DNA of 50,660 nucleotides from GCA-2746235 sp049609225 (GTDB taxonomy: Bacteria; Planctomycetota; UBA1135), in assembly GCA_049609225.1 (NCBI GenBank), contig JBMYYH010000008.1, positions 1 through 50,660 of the forward strand, written 5' to 3'. A program made the position numbers and the translations under genes. Positions 8,654-18,392 of the stretch are shown here, one piece after another. Every line of letters starts with the position of its first letter. Within the stretch, counting starts at the first letter, position 1. The notes below the pieces were generated by a model. It ran no database searches. It had not been told where the DNA came from and saw only the letters and a list, made by a program, of their open reading frames with translations.

Positions 8654-11206
8654 ATGCGAAGCCCACTATTAGGCCTGCTGGTGCTCGTGCTCCTGGCTAT
8701 GGGAGTTTGGGTCCTCATGGACACGCCAGAGGAAGGCGAGGTCCCCGAGACTGCAACGGAGTTCGTCGAGCAGGATTCCACTGCTGCGAAAGCCGTGGAT
8801 GCCTCGAATGGTCCGGAGGATGTTGCAGCAACCGATGCCTCGGTGGAGCGCATCGAAACGCAACCGGAAGTGCTGGACCTTCCTACGACCAAGGCCGGTG
8901 ATTTCCATCTAGTCGTGGTCGACTCCGCATCCCTGGATGCGATTGCCGGCGCCGAAGTCTTCCTCCTGCGGGACTTCGACACGGAAGGCCTCTGGTTCTT
9001 CGAAGAGAACCTGCCGGTGGTGGCTGCACCTCTGGAGCTTGCAGGCGAAAACACCTTGGGGCCCTTCTTCACGGATGCCAAAGGTGCGGTGTGGTTGCCG
9101 GAACCCCGCACCGACGATCTGATCATCGCCCGCCTGGAAGATTCCATCGGCTTCCGCACCAAGCATGTGGACTTGGGCTGGGTCGAAGGCATGATGAAGA
9201 TCTATCCCGATCCAACGCTGGAGCTTCGGGCGGTGGACAGCGGTGGACAACCGGTTGAGGAAATCGACCTCGCCCTCTTCACGGGCAGTAGCACCATCTA
9301 CCCGCGCTTGATTGCCAAGACCGATGCCATGGGAGTCGCGCGCTTCTTCACGCCGCGGCTTTATCTGCGGAATAGTACCGTCAGCACCTATCACTTGGGT
9401 TCTCTTCATTACGGCGCGCAACCGGAAATCGGGCCTTTCCCGTTCACCGGGATCCCCCGCGATGCGGAGGTTGTCATCGAGACCAAAGGCAGTTTCCGGA
9501 TCCGTCTGGAGAATGAAGATGGCACGCCTTATCTCGGCGGCGCGGTTGTCACCGTGCAGGCCCGCAAGTCGAAGCCACGCACCAAGAGTTCGGTGCTGGT
9601 AGAGGAAGGAGATTCGTCGGCTCTGGTGCAGGGCGTCGAACCCGAGATTGACTTTCGTATTTATGGAACCGTGGAGCGAAGGCAGTCCGCCAAGCGCGTC
9701 GAGGAGGTGGGACCACCTGCAGGCCAAGAGCAGGAGGTGGTCCTGGTCTTCCCCGGCAATCCACTCACGGCAAGTTTCCAATGCATCGATGAGGAAGGTC
9801 AACCTTTCCGGGATACCGATGTGCGCATCGTCTGGTGGGCCGAAGGCGCAAAGCGAGATTACCAACGCACCTATTCAGGCAAGACTGATGCGGAAGGGCT
9901 GCTCACTGCCAGGTTCTTGCCTTCCAATCGAAACGACAGGAGTCATGATCAGGAAAGTTTCAGTGCCACCATTCAAATCCCGGAAACAGACCGCACGCTG
10001 AAGGGCAAAACGGAGTTCATCAAGAGTTTGGGGCAAGGTGAATCCCCGCATTTCACCATGACTTTCGAGCCCGAACCTGTGTTCGCAGGAGGTCGCGTCA
10101 CTGATACGGAAGACCAGCCTGTGGAAGGCGTCAGCGTCTATGCGAGACAATCGAATGAGGGCTGGCCTGATGATTATGGTGCTGACAAGACCGATGCTGA
10201 CGGCAGGTTCCTCATCTACTCCGATTTCCCGGAGAGCAATGCGGAGCTGACATTCAATTGGAATGGGCAATCCCAGCCCCCTATGCCGATCGATCCAGGA
10301 TCCCTGGAACACAACCTTGAATTGCAAGCCACGCCCTTTGAGGTACGCGGCACCTTGTTGATGCCCGATTTTGCACGAGGTTGGCATAGCCTAAGCTTCG
10401 ACCAGGGCGGCGAGCCGGTGCGCATCAACCTCAATCAGGAACAAGGCATCGTGGAGTTCGTGCTGCCGGTCCCGAGTGATGCGCCCGGGCGTTTGGTAGT
10501 CGGTGGACGCGGCCGGGTGGAGTACGGAGTCTTGGAGCGCGTGGTCCCGGTGCTGAAGGGTGGCGAGGCGAATCCACTGTTGGAACCTTGGGACCTGCGC
10601 AATACCATCGGCATGGCGGAAGTCGAAGTGCGGATCGGCTCTGAGCCCATCGACAGTTTTCGCTTGGAGGTCAAGATCGACAATGCGGGACGAGAGTCCT
10701 ACAAGTCACTCCTGGCCTACACCGAAAACGGACATCGATATATGGTCCCCAATGGCGTTTCGGTGGATGCGCGTCTTGCAGGCACCGACCTCACTGCCAT
10801 GGAAGTCACCTTGCGACCGGGCAAGCAAGTCATCCAAGCAATTCCAGCCACACGTGGAACCTTCCGCCTCGAGGGGGATGGTGTGTTGCCGGATGGATAC
10901 ACACTGCAACTCACCGGGCGCAGGGTGGAGAGTTCCCGTTTGGAACGGTACTTCCGACGAGACGGATTGCCGGACTGGGAAGCCAAGTTTCAACTTCCCG
11001 GTGCATGGAAAGCGCAGCTGATGCTGGTTCTTGAGGATGCCGATGGACGCTCGCATCGGGCTCGGCTCAAGATTGGGCCAGACGGCACCAAGGACCATCC
11101 ATTTGAGGTCCCGGAGAACAGCACCAGCTTTGAAGTCGGGCTGCCGCTCTCCGCGGATGTCCTCGAAAAGGCAATCGAAACGCTGCGCCAGAAGACGAAC
11201 TCCTAG
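8654..11206 (+). CDS. Paralogue family member A1: anchored multi-domain beta protein
   Basis: Function not recognised. The 850-residue product has a hydrophobic anchor (about 4-21), an acidic Glu/Thr/Ala linker (about 25-75) and then serial beta-sandwich-like domains. A central region at about 476-545 (GGRVTDTEDQPVEGVSVYAR, then KTDADGRF) fits the carboxypeptidase regulatory-like fold. The signature NPLLEPWDLR is near 640, and the protein ends in a short amphipathic helix (VLEKAIETL). It resembles A2 along its whole length: both share G-x2-GPFF, a KTDA/TTDA-x-G block before PRLYLRN/PRLHLKN, and the motif IIQGIP/VIQAIP. No catalytic motif is visible. A membrane-tethered surface or periplasmic structural or binding protein is the simplest reading. 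Confidence 0.75.
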   Translation: MRSPLLGLLVLVLLAMGVWVLMDTPEEGEVPETATEFVEQDSTAAKAVDASNGPEDVAATDASVERIETQPEVLDLPTTKAGDFHLVVVDSASLDAIAGAEVFLLRDFDTEGLWFFEENLPVVAAPLELAGENTLGPFFTDAKGAVWLPEPRTDDLIIARLEDSIGFRTKHVDLGWVEGMMKIYPDPTLELRAVDSGGQPVEEIDLALFTGSSTIYPRLIAKTDAMGVARFFTPRLYLRNSTVSTYHLGSLHYGAQPEIGPFPFTGIPRDAEVVIETKGSFRIRLENEDGTPYLGGAVVTVQARKSKPRTKSSVLVEEGDSSALVQGVEPEIDFRIYGTVERRQSAKRVEEVGPPAGQEQEVVLVFPGNPLTASFQCIDEEGQPFRDTDVRIVWWAEGAKRDYQRTYSGKTDAEGLLTARFLPSNRNDRSHDQESFSATIQIPETDRTLKGKTEFIKSLGQGESPHFTMTFEPEPVFAGGRVTDTEDQPVEGVSVYARQSNEGWPDDYGADKTDADGRFLIYSDFPESNAELTFNWNGQSQPPMPIDPGSLEHNLELQATPFEVRGTLLMPDFARGWHSLSFDQGGEPVRINLNQEQGIVEFVLPVPSDAPGRLVVGGRGRVEYGVLERVVPVLKGGEANPLLEPWDLRNTIGMAEVEVRIGSEPIDSFRLEVKIDNAGRESYKSLLAYTENGHRYMVPNGVSVDARLAGTDLTAMEVTLRPGKQVIQAIPATRGTFRLEGDGVLPDGYTLQLTGRRVESSRLERYFRRDGLPDWEAKFQLPGAWKAQLMLVLEDADGRSHRARLKIGPDGTKDHPFEVPENSTSFEVGLPLSADVLEKAIETLRQKTNS

Positions 11207-11257
11207 GGTCGTCGTGCTGAGGATTGCGTCGGGCGCTACCATCCCGAGGAACCCATC

Positions 11258-13861
11258 ATGCGAAACCTGACCCCCTACTTATTGATCCTGTTCCTCCTTG
11301 CGGGAGGATTTCTGTTCCTGTGGCCGTCGGAGGATTCTGCTGGAGAGGAAGCCGAACAGACTGCTCAAACGCAGGAAGCTGCGACCGTAGTTGGCGGGCC
11401 TGATGGGCCGGAAGCAGGGAAATTGGAAGAGGTTGCCGTCGAGCGCGACTCTGCCGAGACTTCGGAAGAACCGACCATCCTTGCAGCGCCCAACATCGAA
11501 GGCCGTGGATTGGACCTGTTGGTGGTGGAATACAGCACTGATCTGCCGGTTGCGAATGCCGTGGTTTGGGTTTCTGCGGCGCGGACGCGCTACTCCGCCG
11601 GAAGGGACCTCCTGCAATTCCTGCGTACGGAAGGCGAGGCTTATCGTGTCGATGGGGAGGGCAAGTTGCGGATTCCCGCTTCTTGGGGCGGACGTCTGCT
11701 TGCGGGACAGGCCGATGGACTTTGGGGCAGCATGAACCTGACGTTGCCGGAGTTTGGCGATACCGCCATCCTGCGCTTGGCGCCGGCGCGTGCCTTGCAG
11801 GTCTCGGTGGTGAATCATGAAGGCAAGGGGCTGGAGAACGTCGCGGTGGGATTGTTCGGTTCCCCGTATGGCAACATCAGCTTGTTGCGGAAGGCCTATA
11901 CCGATGAAGCTGGCGTCGCGTGGATTCCTCAAGCGAATGACCCGGCACTGCGCATGCGAGGCACTGCGAATTTTTGGGTCGATACGGTCACGCCAAAGTT
12001 GATTCCGCCGAGCATGACCTACCCTTTGGCGGAAATGCCGCAGCGATCCTTGCTGCAACTGGAAAGCCCCGCCGGCCTCGCCGTGCAGTTGCAGGGCCTG
12101 GAGGGGAAACCCTTATTGGCCAAACGCACCGTGACTTTAGTCCGCGCAATGGAAGATGGCTCCCCCGCCGGGCGCGCGAATCCCAGCATTCGCGCGGGTA
12201 GCGCCTCCGACCCCAGCACTGGCAAGGTTCGCTTTGATGGACTGGAGCCTGGTGTACCCCTCGTGATGCAGGTTGCTTTTTTGGAAGGCGGCAAGACGGA
12301 GGATCAATACCTCGAGGCCCTGCAGCCTGGCGAACAGCGGGAGATCGTGGTGCGTCAGGGTGTGGGGGTGCCGGAAATGCGCCTGCGCTTGGTCGACAAC
12401 ATGGGCAAACCTTTTGCCGTCAAGGAAATGGCTTGCTCCCTTTATCAACCATTACCCAACTACCCAAACTTCCCGAAAAAGAGCGCACAGACCACCGATG
12501 CCGATGGCGTGATGCACTTCCCCCTGGCCGACGGCAGCCTCGAGCGGGATGGGTTTGAGTTGGAAGACCGCTACCTCAACGTGCGATGGACGGATGAGAA
12601 ACAAGGCTTGGTCTACGAAGCCCGAGTCGACTTGCATCGTGAGTTCGAGACGGGTGAACATGATCTGGGTGATGTGGTGCTATCGCATCTACCATTGCTC
12701 GTCGCAGGAACGGTCGTGGATGAGCAAGGCATGCCGGTTCCAGATGCCCAGGTCTACCTGCGCTTGGCCGAAATCACTCGGTCTGAGGATGTCGTGCATC
12801 ATCATTCCCCGCAACGCACCGACGGCGGACAGTTCACAGATGCCGATGGAGCCTTCCGCTTTCATGGGGAAGCCCTGGAAGGGGAATACGACTTGGAAGT
12901 ACGCAAGGGAGACGCACATGCGGACAAACATCCCGTTCGTGCTGGACAGGAAGGCGTCCGCGTGGTGCTAAACGAGGGACGCATGCTGGCTGGACGCATT
13001 CGCCTTCCGGAAGAATTGCAGAGCAAACGCGCAACCTTGGTTTTCTTCCAACCGACAGAGCAAGATCCCGACGCATTGAACTGGGAGATGGAAGTCACCG
13101 ACAGTTACGGCTTCTTCCGTCAAGCCGGGCTTGAAGCAGCCCCGGGACGACTCGCCATCTGCCTTGGCACGGGTTATCCCAACGAGCATCTCTTGGAGTT
13201 GGAAGATGTGCATCCATGGTTGCCGGGCGAGGCCGGTGATCCGCGCCTGCTCGACATCGATCTACGCGATTCCTTCCGCAGTTTCCATGTCCGCGCCGTG
13301 GATGCCGCTGGCGCCTCCATCACCAGCGCTGAATTCGTGCAGGCCCGTAAGACTTCGGGTGGCGGCACCAGTTGGCGCACCTTCGACAGCTTGGATGGAT
13401 CCTATACTTTCCATGGCACCGAAGAAGCCATGAAGATCACCATCAAAGCTTCGGGTTATCATCCGCGCGAAGTCGAGCTGAATGATCCAGAGATGGAGAT
13501 CGAATTGGAGGCTGCCGCGGAAGGCAGCTTCCTCTTGAGCTTCATACCGGAAATGCCGGAGCATCAAACCGTGGTACTCGATTTGGAGCCCATCGGATTT
13601 GAGATCGGCGGATTCAGCCTCGACCCGGATGAGTTCGATGCCACAGGACGTCTCAAGACTTTCCTACCTCCACCGGGGAGGTACACGGTGAGCCTAAGTC
13701 ACCGCAAACGCTCCCCAGGTAGTTGGAGTTCCTCAACCCACCCCGTCCTGGATGCCACCGGCAATCCCCTCGAGATCCTGATCGACGAGAAGGGGGAAGC
13801 TCCGACGATTCAAATCGCCTTGCCTAGTGACTTCTTCGACGATTGGCGCGGCTTGGAATAA
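11258..13861 (+). CDS. Paralogue family member B1: anchored multi-domain beta protein
   Basis: Function not recognised. The 867-residue product begins MRNLTPYLLILFLLAGG (anchor about 5-22), followed by an acidic linker to about 80. An early LLQFLR block and a C-terminal half with GTVVDEQGMPVPDAQVYLR (about 483) give a carboxypeptidase-regulatory-like domain that ends FTDADGAFRF. GDPRLLDIDLR is at about 660. It pairs with B2, which shares VLQFLR, the position of RLVD and QDPRLTDIDLR. GAGGAA lies 10 bases before the ATG, so this member may use a Shine-Dalgarno site. It begins 51 bases after A1 in the same direction and could be cotranscribed. No enzyme motif was found. Confidence 0.75.
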   Translation: MRNLTPYLLILFLLAGGFLFLWPSEDSAGEEAEQTAQTQEAATVVGGPDGPEAGKLEEVAVERDSAETSEEPTILAAPNIEGRGLDLLVVEYSTDLPVANAVVWVSAARTRYSAGRDLLQFLRTEGEAYRVDGEGKLRIPASWGGRLLAGQADGLWGSMNLTLPEFGDTAILRLAPARALQVSVVNHEGKGLENVAVGLFGSPYGNISLLRKAYTDEAGVAWIPQANDPALRMRGTANFWVDTVTPKLIPPSMTYPLAEMPQRSLLQLESPAGLAVQLQGLEGKPLLAKRTVTLVRAMEDGSPAGRANPSIRAGSASDPSTGKVRFDGLEPGVPLVMQVAFLEGGKTEDQYLEALQPGEQREIVVRQGVGVPEMRLRLVDNMGKPFAVKEMACSLYQPLPNYPNFPKKSAQTTDADGVMHFPLADGSLERDGFELEDRYLNVRWTDEKQGLVYEARVDLHREFETGEHDLGDVVLSHLPLLVAGTVVDEQGMPVPDAQVYLRLAEITRSEDVVHHHSPQRTDGGQFTDADGAFRFHGEALEGEYDLEVRKGDAHADKHPVRAGQEGVRVVLNEGRMLAGRIRLPEELQSKRATLVFFQPTEQDPDALNWEMEVTDSYGFFRQAGLEAAPGRLAICLGTGYPNEHLLELEDVHPWLPGEAGDPRLLDIDLRDSFRSFHVRAVDAAGASITSAEFVQARKTSGGGTSWRTFDSLDGSYTFHGTEEAMKITIKASGYHPREVELNDPEMEIELEAAAEGSFLLSFIPEMPEHQTVVLDLEPIGFEIGGFSLDPDEFDATGRLKTFLPPPGRYTVSLSHRKRSPGSWSSSTHPVLDATGNPLEILIDEKGEAPTIQIALPSDFFDDWRGLE

Positions 13862-13929
13862 GCGGGCGCTGGGTTGAGGAATTCAAAATCATCGGCCACC
13901 ATCATGGTTGCCGCTCCAACCCAGCCTCC

Positions 13930-13935
13930 TATGCT
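13930..13935 (+). promoter_or_regulatory. -10-like TATGCT ahead of paralogue A2
   Basis: TATGCT is 8 bases before the ATG at 13944. Its position supports 13944 rather than the in-frame ATG at 13908, which would place it inside the gene. Confidence 0.4.
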
Positions 13936-13943
13936 GCCTTGCT

Positions 13944-16490
13944 ATGCGACGGACTTTCCTTCTAGCCATCCTTGTCTTCTTGGGCATCCTTTGTGTCTGG
14001 ATTCTTCAGCCAGATAGCAAGGTAATCGGCGAAGGCAGAGCCATTCATGAATCCAAGGGTGGCTCCGCTGCAACTTTTCCGGTCACGGGGAATCAAATCA
14101 CCGAATTGCGTGCGGAGACTCTAGCTACGGAAGTGGAGCGCCAAGCAGAAGCTCCTTTCTCTGAATTCAAAGACCCCACCCACACTTTTCAGGTCAAAGT
14201 GTTTTCTCCTGAGGACCAAAGTGTGGAGGAAGGTGTAGAGGTCTACCTCATCCGCAATGCTGACTTGCGTTTGCGCTGGAAAAGGCTCTTCAAGGAGCCT
14301 CTTGCTACCGGTCCACTCCCAATCACTGGAGAGACCGTAGAAGGTCCGTTCTTCTCCAATGGAAACGGGATAGCGCGCACCCCTCATCCGAATGCTGCTG
14401 ACCTCCTGCTCGGTAAAGATGGAGAGCGGTTTGGGTTTGTCGAACCTGACGGGCTGCAGCAACAAGCTCGGCTTGATTTGTACTGGGATCCCCCTATCCA
14501 CATTCATTTGGTCGATGAAAGAGGTTCGCCTCTGCCCCACCGGGAGGTCGGATTACTCGCGGGCAAGAGTCAACCCTCCGTGCGTCTGAAGGCTACCACC
14601 GATGCACACGGGAACGCAGTCCTGCATGCACCAAGACTGCACTTGAAGAATTGGAAGCGCACCTCCTTTTCTCTTGGTCTTTGTAGTCCGGGTGCAATGC
14701 CACAGACTGAATCAGTTCCTTACAATCTCATTCCACGTCAAGCAACGCTGGTGGCACCTCCTGAATCGATTCTGCAAATCGACTTCTTGGACCCAAGCGG
14801 AGAACCATTTCTTGGCCAAGCTGTGATCGAGATTTCGGCCAAGGTCAATCGGAAATGGACGGTTTGGCACCGAATCTTGACACCTCAGGATGCAGGGGTC
14901 TTACGCATTGAGGGGGTTCCACTTCAGACGGAATTGACACTCAAGTTTGGCTTTCGAACCCAATACACGCTCTATCGAGAGAAGGTAACGGTGCAAAGTC
15001 CGTCGGCCCCAGGCGAGGCCTTACGGATTGAATACGAAGCACCCGGCACTGCTGTCACCTTGCCCTTCCAACTACTTGACTGGGATGGCGAACCCGTCAG
15101 CGGGATGAATATCCAGGCGAGCGTAATGGCAGCAGAGAATGAACGCCAGCGGTTTGCGAGTCGGCAGGTCCGTGTTGATGGGGATGGTCGAGGGGCTCTT
15201 TCCTTTCACCTTCCGGAGCAGGATCTTGACCTGGTCCTCCATGTTCAAGGCAGAAGGCAGAACGGTGAGAGAGTCACTGCCCTCTTGCCCTTGGCTCCAG
15301 AGCACCTGACGGAATCTCCAACGGTAGCTTATCCACAGTGGAATGGACCTCCGATTTATGCAGCCGGAACGGTAATAGATGAGCACGGGGATCCAGCCGG
15401 AAATGTCGACGTCTGGATTGTCCGAACTCCCACAAACTACAATTCAGGCATCACGCCATGGAGGATGCGCACGGGACCAGATGGTCGTTTCGTCATCCGA
15501 AAAAAGGATGAGGGCAAGTCTTGGAAACTGCAGGCGTCCTGGAGCGGAGTGGAAATCGACGGCCCCACTGTCACGCCAGGAGAGGAAGGCCACCTTCTAC
15601 AACTCCCCTCTACTCCTTTTCGTATCGAGGGATTCATTTCCTTACCTTCCTACGCCGGTGACCAATTCTCCCTTTCCTTTGTGCAGGGTGATCAGGCCTC
15701 CAAGATTACTCCCAAGAAAATTCCGGATGGAGTCTCTTTCGAAATAGCTGTGGCAACGTCCGAGCCAGGAACCTTGCGATTGAGCCATCATCGATGGGAA
15801 ACGATGGCAACACTTGACTCTGTCATTCCCGTACCGGTTGGCGGAAAAGGTGATCCACGCATCGTCCATTGGGATTTGCGCGAGGCTTTCCCTCTGGCTG
15901 AAATTGAGGTGCATATCGGTGGGAAAGAAGTGAAGCAGTATGCCTTGCATCCCATCCCAAAATCGACGGAGAATCAAGAATTGGGCTATTACGACCTGAG
16001 CGTCTTCACAGGAAAAGGAAGAAGCATTCTTCTGGTCGACGGCGACCCTTCCCGTCTCCTACTCTCCGGCCAAGACCTTTGGGACTCCGAGGTGGAAGTG
16101 GTACCAGGGCACCAAATCATCCAAGGAATCCCTGCTCGTAGGGCCATTTTCAAGCTCTCACCAGATGTAGAACTGCCATCCGGAGTGCAGTACAAAATCT
16201 ATGGCGAACCTGTCGAAAAGGATATCTTTGATTCGGACGACGTCCGCCTGTTGTCAAAGGATGGGGCCTTCGATGAAGTGAACTTCCATCGGCCAGATCA
16301 ATGGAAGTTCTACCTGAACCTCACTGCCGATGAAGCTTCCATGTACTCCTACAAACCCCGGCTCAAGGTCGCCGGAGTCGATGAGGATCCTTTTCTGGTC
16401 GATATTCCGGAAGGTTCCGGTCCCTTCGAAGTCATACTCCCGATTGACCCAGCTGACGTCCGCCAAAAGCTGGAACGCATGGGTCATTAG
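13944..16490 (+). CDS. Paralogue family member A2: anchored multi-domain beta protein
   Basis: Function not recognised. From the ATG at 13944 the product has 848 residues: MRRTFLLAILVFLG anchor, short linker, then beta domains colinear with A1. The central domain starts near 473 (AAGTVIDEHGDPAGNVDVWI) and GDPRIVHWDLR is near 636. The end (IDPADVRQKLERMG) is again a short helix. An in-frame ATG at 13908 would put 12 poorly conserved residues before the anchor and was rejected. Base use differs visibly from neighbours such as pgk: A/T third positions and codons such as AGA, ATA and GGA are more frequent, suggesting lower expression or a different history. It converges on the YqhA-type gene with a 14-base gap. 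Confidence 0.75.
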   Translation: MRRTFLLAILVFLGILCVWILQPDSKVIGEGRAIHESKGGSAATFPVTGNQITELRAETLATEVERQAEAPFSEFKDPTHTFQVKVFSPEDQSVEEGVEVYLIRNADLRLRWKRLFKEPLATGPLPITGETVEGPFFSNGNGIARTPHPNAADLLLGKDGERFGFVEPDGLQQQARLDLYWDPPIHIHLVDERGSPLPHREVGLLAGKSQPSVRLKATTDAHGNAVLHAPRLHLKNWKRTSFSLGLCSPGAMPQTESVPYNLIPRQATLVAPPESILQIDFLDPSGEPFLGQAVIEISAKVNRKWTVWHRILTPQDAGVLRIEGVPLQTELTLKFGFRTQYTLYREKVTVQSPSAPGEALRIEYEAPGTAVTLPFQLLDWDGEPVSGMNIQASVMAAENERQRFASRQVRVDGDGRGALSFHLPEQDLDLVLHVQGRRQNGERVTALLPLAPEHLTESPTVAYPQWNGPPIYAAGTVIDEHGDPAGNVDVWIVRTPTNYNSGITPWRMRTGPDGRFVIRKKDEGKSWKLQASWSGVEIDGPTVTPGEEGHLLQLPSTPFRIEGFISLPSYAGDQFSLSFVQGDQASKITPKKIPDGVSFEIAVATSEPGTLRLSHHRWETMATLDSVIPVPVGGKGDPRIVHWDLREAFPLAEIEVHIGGKEVKQYALHPIPKSTENQELGYYDLSVFTGKGRSILLVDGDPSRLLLSGQDLWDSEVEVVPGHQIIQGIPARRAIFKLSPDVELPSGVQYKIYGEPVEKDIFDSDDVRLLSKDGAFDEVNFHRPDQWKFYLNLTADEASMYSYKPRLKVAGVDEDPFLVDIPEGSGPFEVILPIDPADVRQKLERMGH

Positions 16491-16504
16491 GGAAGCTTCC
16501 CAAC

Positions 16505-17104
16505 CTAATCGTGGCTCTTCGCGTGCGTGAGGTACAACGCCAAACCGATCAGCGCGATGCCGCCGCCGAAGGCGAGTAGGTCAAGCGGCGTGGTGACTTC
16601 CAACTGAATAGCGAACTGGAAGAAGTTCACGATCAGGATCATCAATATGACCTTGGCGAGGCGCGTCTTCAGGTCATCCAACGAGTTGATGATCAAGACC
16701 TTGGCCGACATTTCATCTTCAATCGCCGGGTCGAGGCGGGAGATGAACAACTCATAGAGGCCGAGGGCGAAAATGAGCAGCACGGTGGCGAGCAGATAAC
16801 CGTCGATGATCTCGACGACCACGGCCACGATGTGGTGACGGATCGAAGTGACATTTTCCCCCTCGGTCGCGTTGAAGTAATGCCCCACCTCGGAGAACAG
16901 GTGCCAGACATCGATGCTCGAGACCACGAACATCGCCACACCCGCCAACAGACTGCCGATCACCGCAAGCAGCACCATGAAGCGGCTACGCCAGAGGAAG
17001 TTCTCCAGCACGGATTCCGCGGTCTCAGCCGTCTTGGTGGCGACCTTTTCCGCAGCCTTGCTCGCGGCCTTGGTGATGGAATCGTCGTTTGGGGTCTGGG
17101 CCAT
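16505..17104 (-). CDS. YqhA/UPF0114-family membrane protein
   Basis: The 199-residue protein has about four hydrophobic segments (roughly 42-62, 92-120, 144-165 and 172-192) after a Lys/Ala/Glu-rich cytoplasmic head (to about 35). The block FLWRSRFMVLLAV and the stretch LGLYELFISRLD resemble E. coli YqhA (UPF0114). The family's biochemical function is not established. It is one of two genes lying between the paralogue array and pgk, on the opposite strand, and is divergent from pgk across 46 bases. The start is supported by a TAGATT hexamer 7 bases upstream. Family assignment is by motif recall. Confidence 0.75.
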   Translation of the reverse strand: MAQTPNDDSITKAASKAAEKVATKTAETAESVLENFLWRSRFMVLLAVIGSLLAGVAMFVVSSIDVWHLFSEVGHYFNATEGENVTSIRHHIVAVVVEIIDGYLLATVLLIFALGLYELFISRLDPAIEDEMSAKVLIINSLDDLKTRLAKVILMILIVNFFQFAIQLEVTTPLDLLAFGGGIALIGLALYLTHAKSHD

Positions 17105-17111
17105 CGCTGTT

Positions 17112-17117
17112 AATCTA
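17112..17117 (-). promoter_or_regulatory. -10-like TAGATT ahead of the YqhA-type gene
   Basis: On the minus strand TAGATT is followed by seven bases (AACAGCG) and the ATG at 17104. No Shine-Dalgarno sequence fits in this space. Confidence 0.45.
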
Positions 17118-17150
17118 TCCGCCCGTAGGGCCTAGACCTACTCCCCAACC

Positions 17151-18344
17151 ATGAGCCTCGCCAAGAAAACCCTCGATTCCCTCGATCTCGCCGGCAAGCG
17201 CGCCTTCGTGCGCGTGGATTTCAACGTCCCCCTGAAGGATGGCGTGATTACCGACGACACCCGCATCCGCGCTGCCCTCCCCACCCTTCAGGCCATTCTC
17301 ACGGCCGGTGGTTCCGCAGTCGTGGCCTCGCATCTCGGCCGCCCCAAGGGTCAAGTGGTGGAAGACCTGCGCATGTCCCCCGTCGCGGTGCATCTGCAAG
17401 CGTTACTCGGCTCACAGGTCACGGTGAAGACGGTTCCCGAAGTGCGCGGCACCATGGTTCAGGAAGCCGCTGCGGAACTTCATCCTGGCGAGGTGCTGCT
17501 GCTCGAGAACATGCGTTTCGAAGCCGGCGAAACCGCTAACGAGGATGCACTTGCAGAAGAGCTCGCCGGCCTCGCCGACGTCTTCGTACAGGATGCATTC
17601 GGCACCTGCCATCGCGCGCATGCCTCCACTGCTGGAGTGCCGTCGCGTTTGAAGCCTGCGGTTGCTGGGCGCCTGTTGCAGAAAGAGATTGAAGCCTTCG
17701 AGATGGCATTCGGCACACCGAAGCGTCCGGTGGTGGCCGTCGTCGGTGGCGCCAAAGTGTCCGACAAGATCGTGGTGCTGGAAAGCCTGCTCGACAAAGT
17801 GGATACCGTGCTCGTCGGCGGTGGCATGGCTTACACCTTCCTTGCTGCAGATGGCATTGGCATTGGTGGATCCCTTTGCGAAGAGGATAAGTTCGATGTC
17901 GCGCGTTCGGTGATTGCGAAGGCCAAGGAAAAAGGAGTGGAGATTCTCCTGCCGGTCGATCACCTCATCGCCGACAATTTCGCCGCCGATGCGAACACCC
18001 AGGTCGTCGAAGGTGCGCTACCCGATGGCTGGATGGGTTTGGATGTTGGTCCAAAGACCGTCGAGCTCTACTCCGAGAAGTTGAAGAACGCCGCGACCGT
18101 GGTCTGGAACGGCCCGATGGGTGTGTTCGAGATGGAAGCCTTCAGCCACGGCACGTCGGCAATCGCCAAGGTGCTGGCCGAAGCAGACAACCTCTCCGTC
18201 GTCGGTGGTGGCGACAGCGTGGCTGCGATCAAGAAGAACCAAGTCGAGGCAAGCATCACGCATATCTCGACCGGTGGCGGTGCTTTCCTCGAGATGCTGG
18301 AAGGGAAGGAACTTCCTGGTATCTCGGCTTTGGACGACGCATAG
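17151..18344 (+). CDS. pgk: Phosphoglycerate kinase
   Basis: This enzyme transfers phosphate from 1,3-bisphosphoglycerate to ADP, the step after gap in glycolysis. The 397-residue protein has the N-domain substrate motif RVDFNVPLKDG, the basic patch SHLGRPKG, and the C-domain nucleotide motifs GGAKVSDK, WNGPMGVFE and GGGDSVAAI. Length is standard. The ATG at 17151 gives the conserved start MSLAKKTLDSLDLAGKR. Codon bias is strong. It is isolated among paralogue-family genes, with B2 48 bases downstream on the same strand, so read-through into B2 is possible because no terminator is evident between them. Confidence 0.98.
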   Translation: MSLAKKTLDSLDLAGKRAFVRVDFNVPLKDGVITDDTRIRAALPTLQAILTAGGSAVVASHLGRPKGQVVEDLRMSPVAVHLQALLGSQVTVKTVPEVRGTMVQEAAAELHPGEVLLLENMRFEAGETANEDALAEELAGLADVFVQDAFGTCHRAHASTAGVPSRLKPAVAGRLLQKEIEAFEMAFGTPKRPVVAVVGGAKVSDKIVVLESLLDKVDTVLVGGGMAYTFLAADGIGIGGSLCEEDKFDVARSVIAKAKEKGVEILLPVDHLIADNFAADANTQVVEGALPDGWMGLDVGPKTVELYSEKLKNAATVVWNGPMGVFEMEAFSHGTSAIAKVLAEADNLSVVGGGDSVAAIKKNQVEASITHISTGGGAFLEMLEGKELPGISALDDA

Positions 18345-18381
18345 TCAGGACAGGGACGAAGCTCGCCATTGGAGCCGTCCT

Positions 18382-18387
18382 TACCCT
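18382..18387 (+). promoter_or_regulatory. -10-like TACCCT ahead of paralogue B2
   Basis: TACCCT ends 5 bases before the ATG at 18393. It is a weak hexamer placed as in the other family genes. Confidence 0.3.
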
Positions 18388-18392
18388 GATTC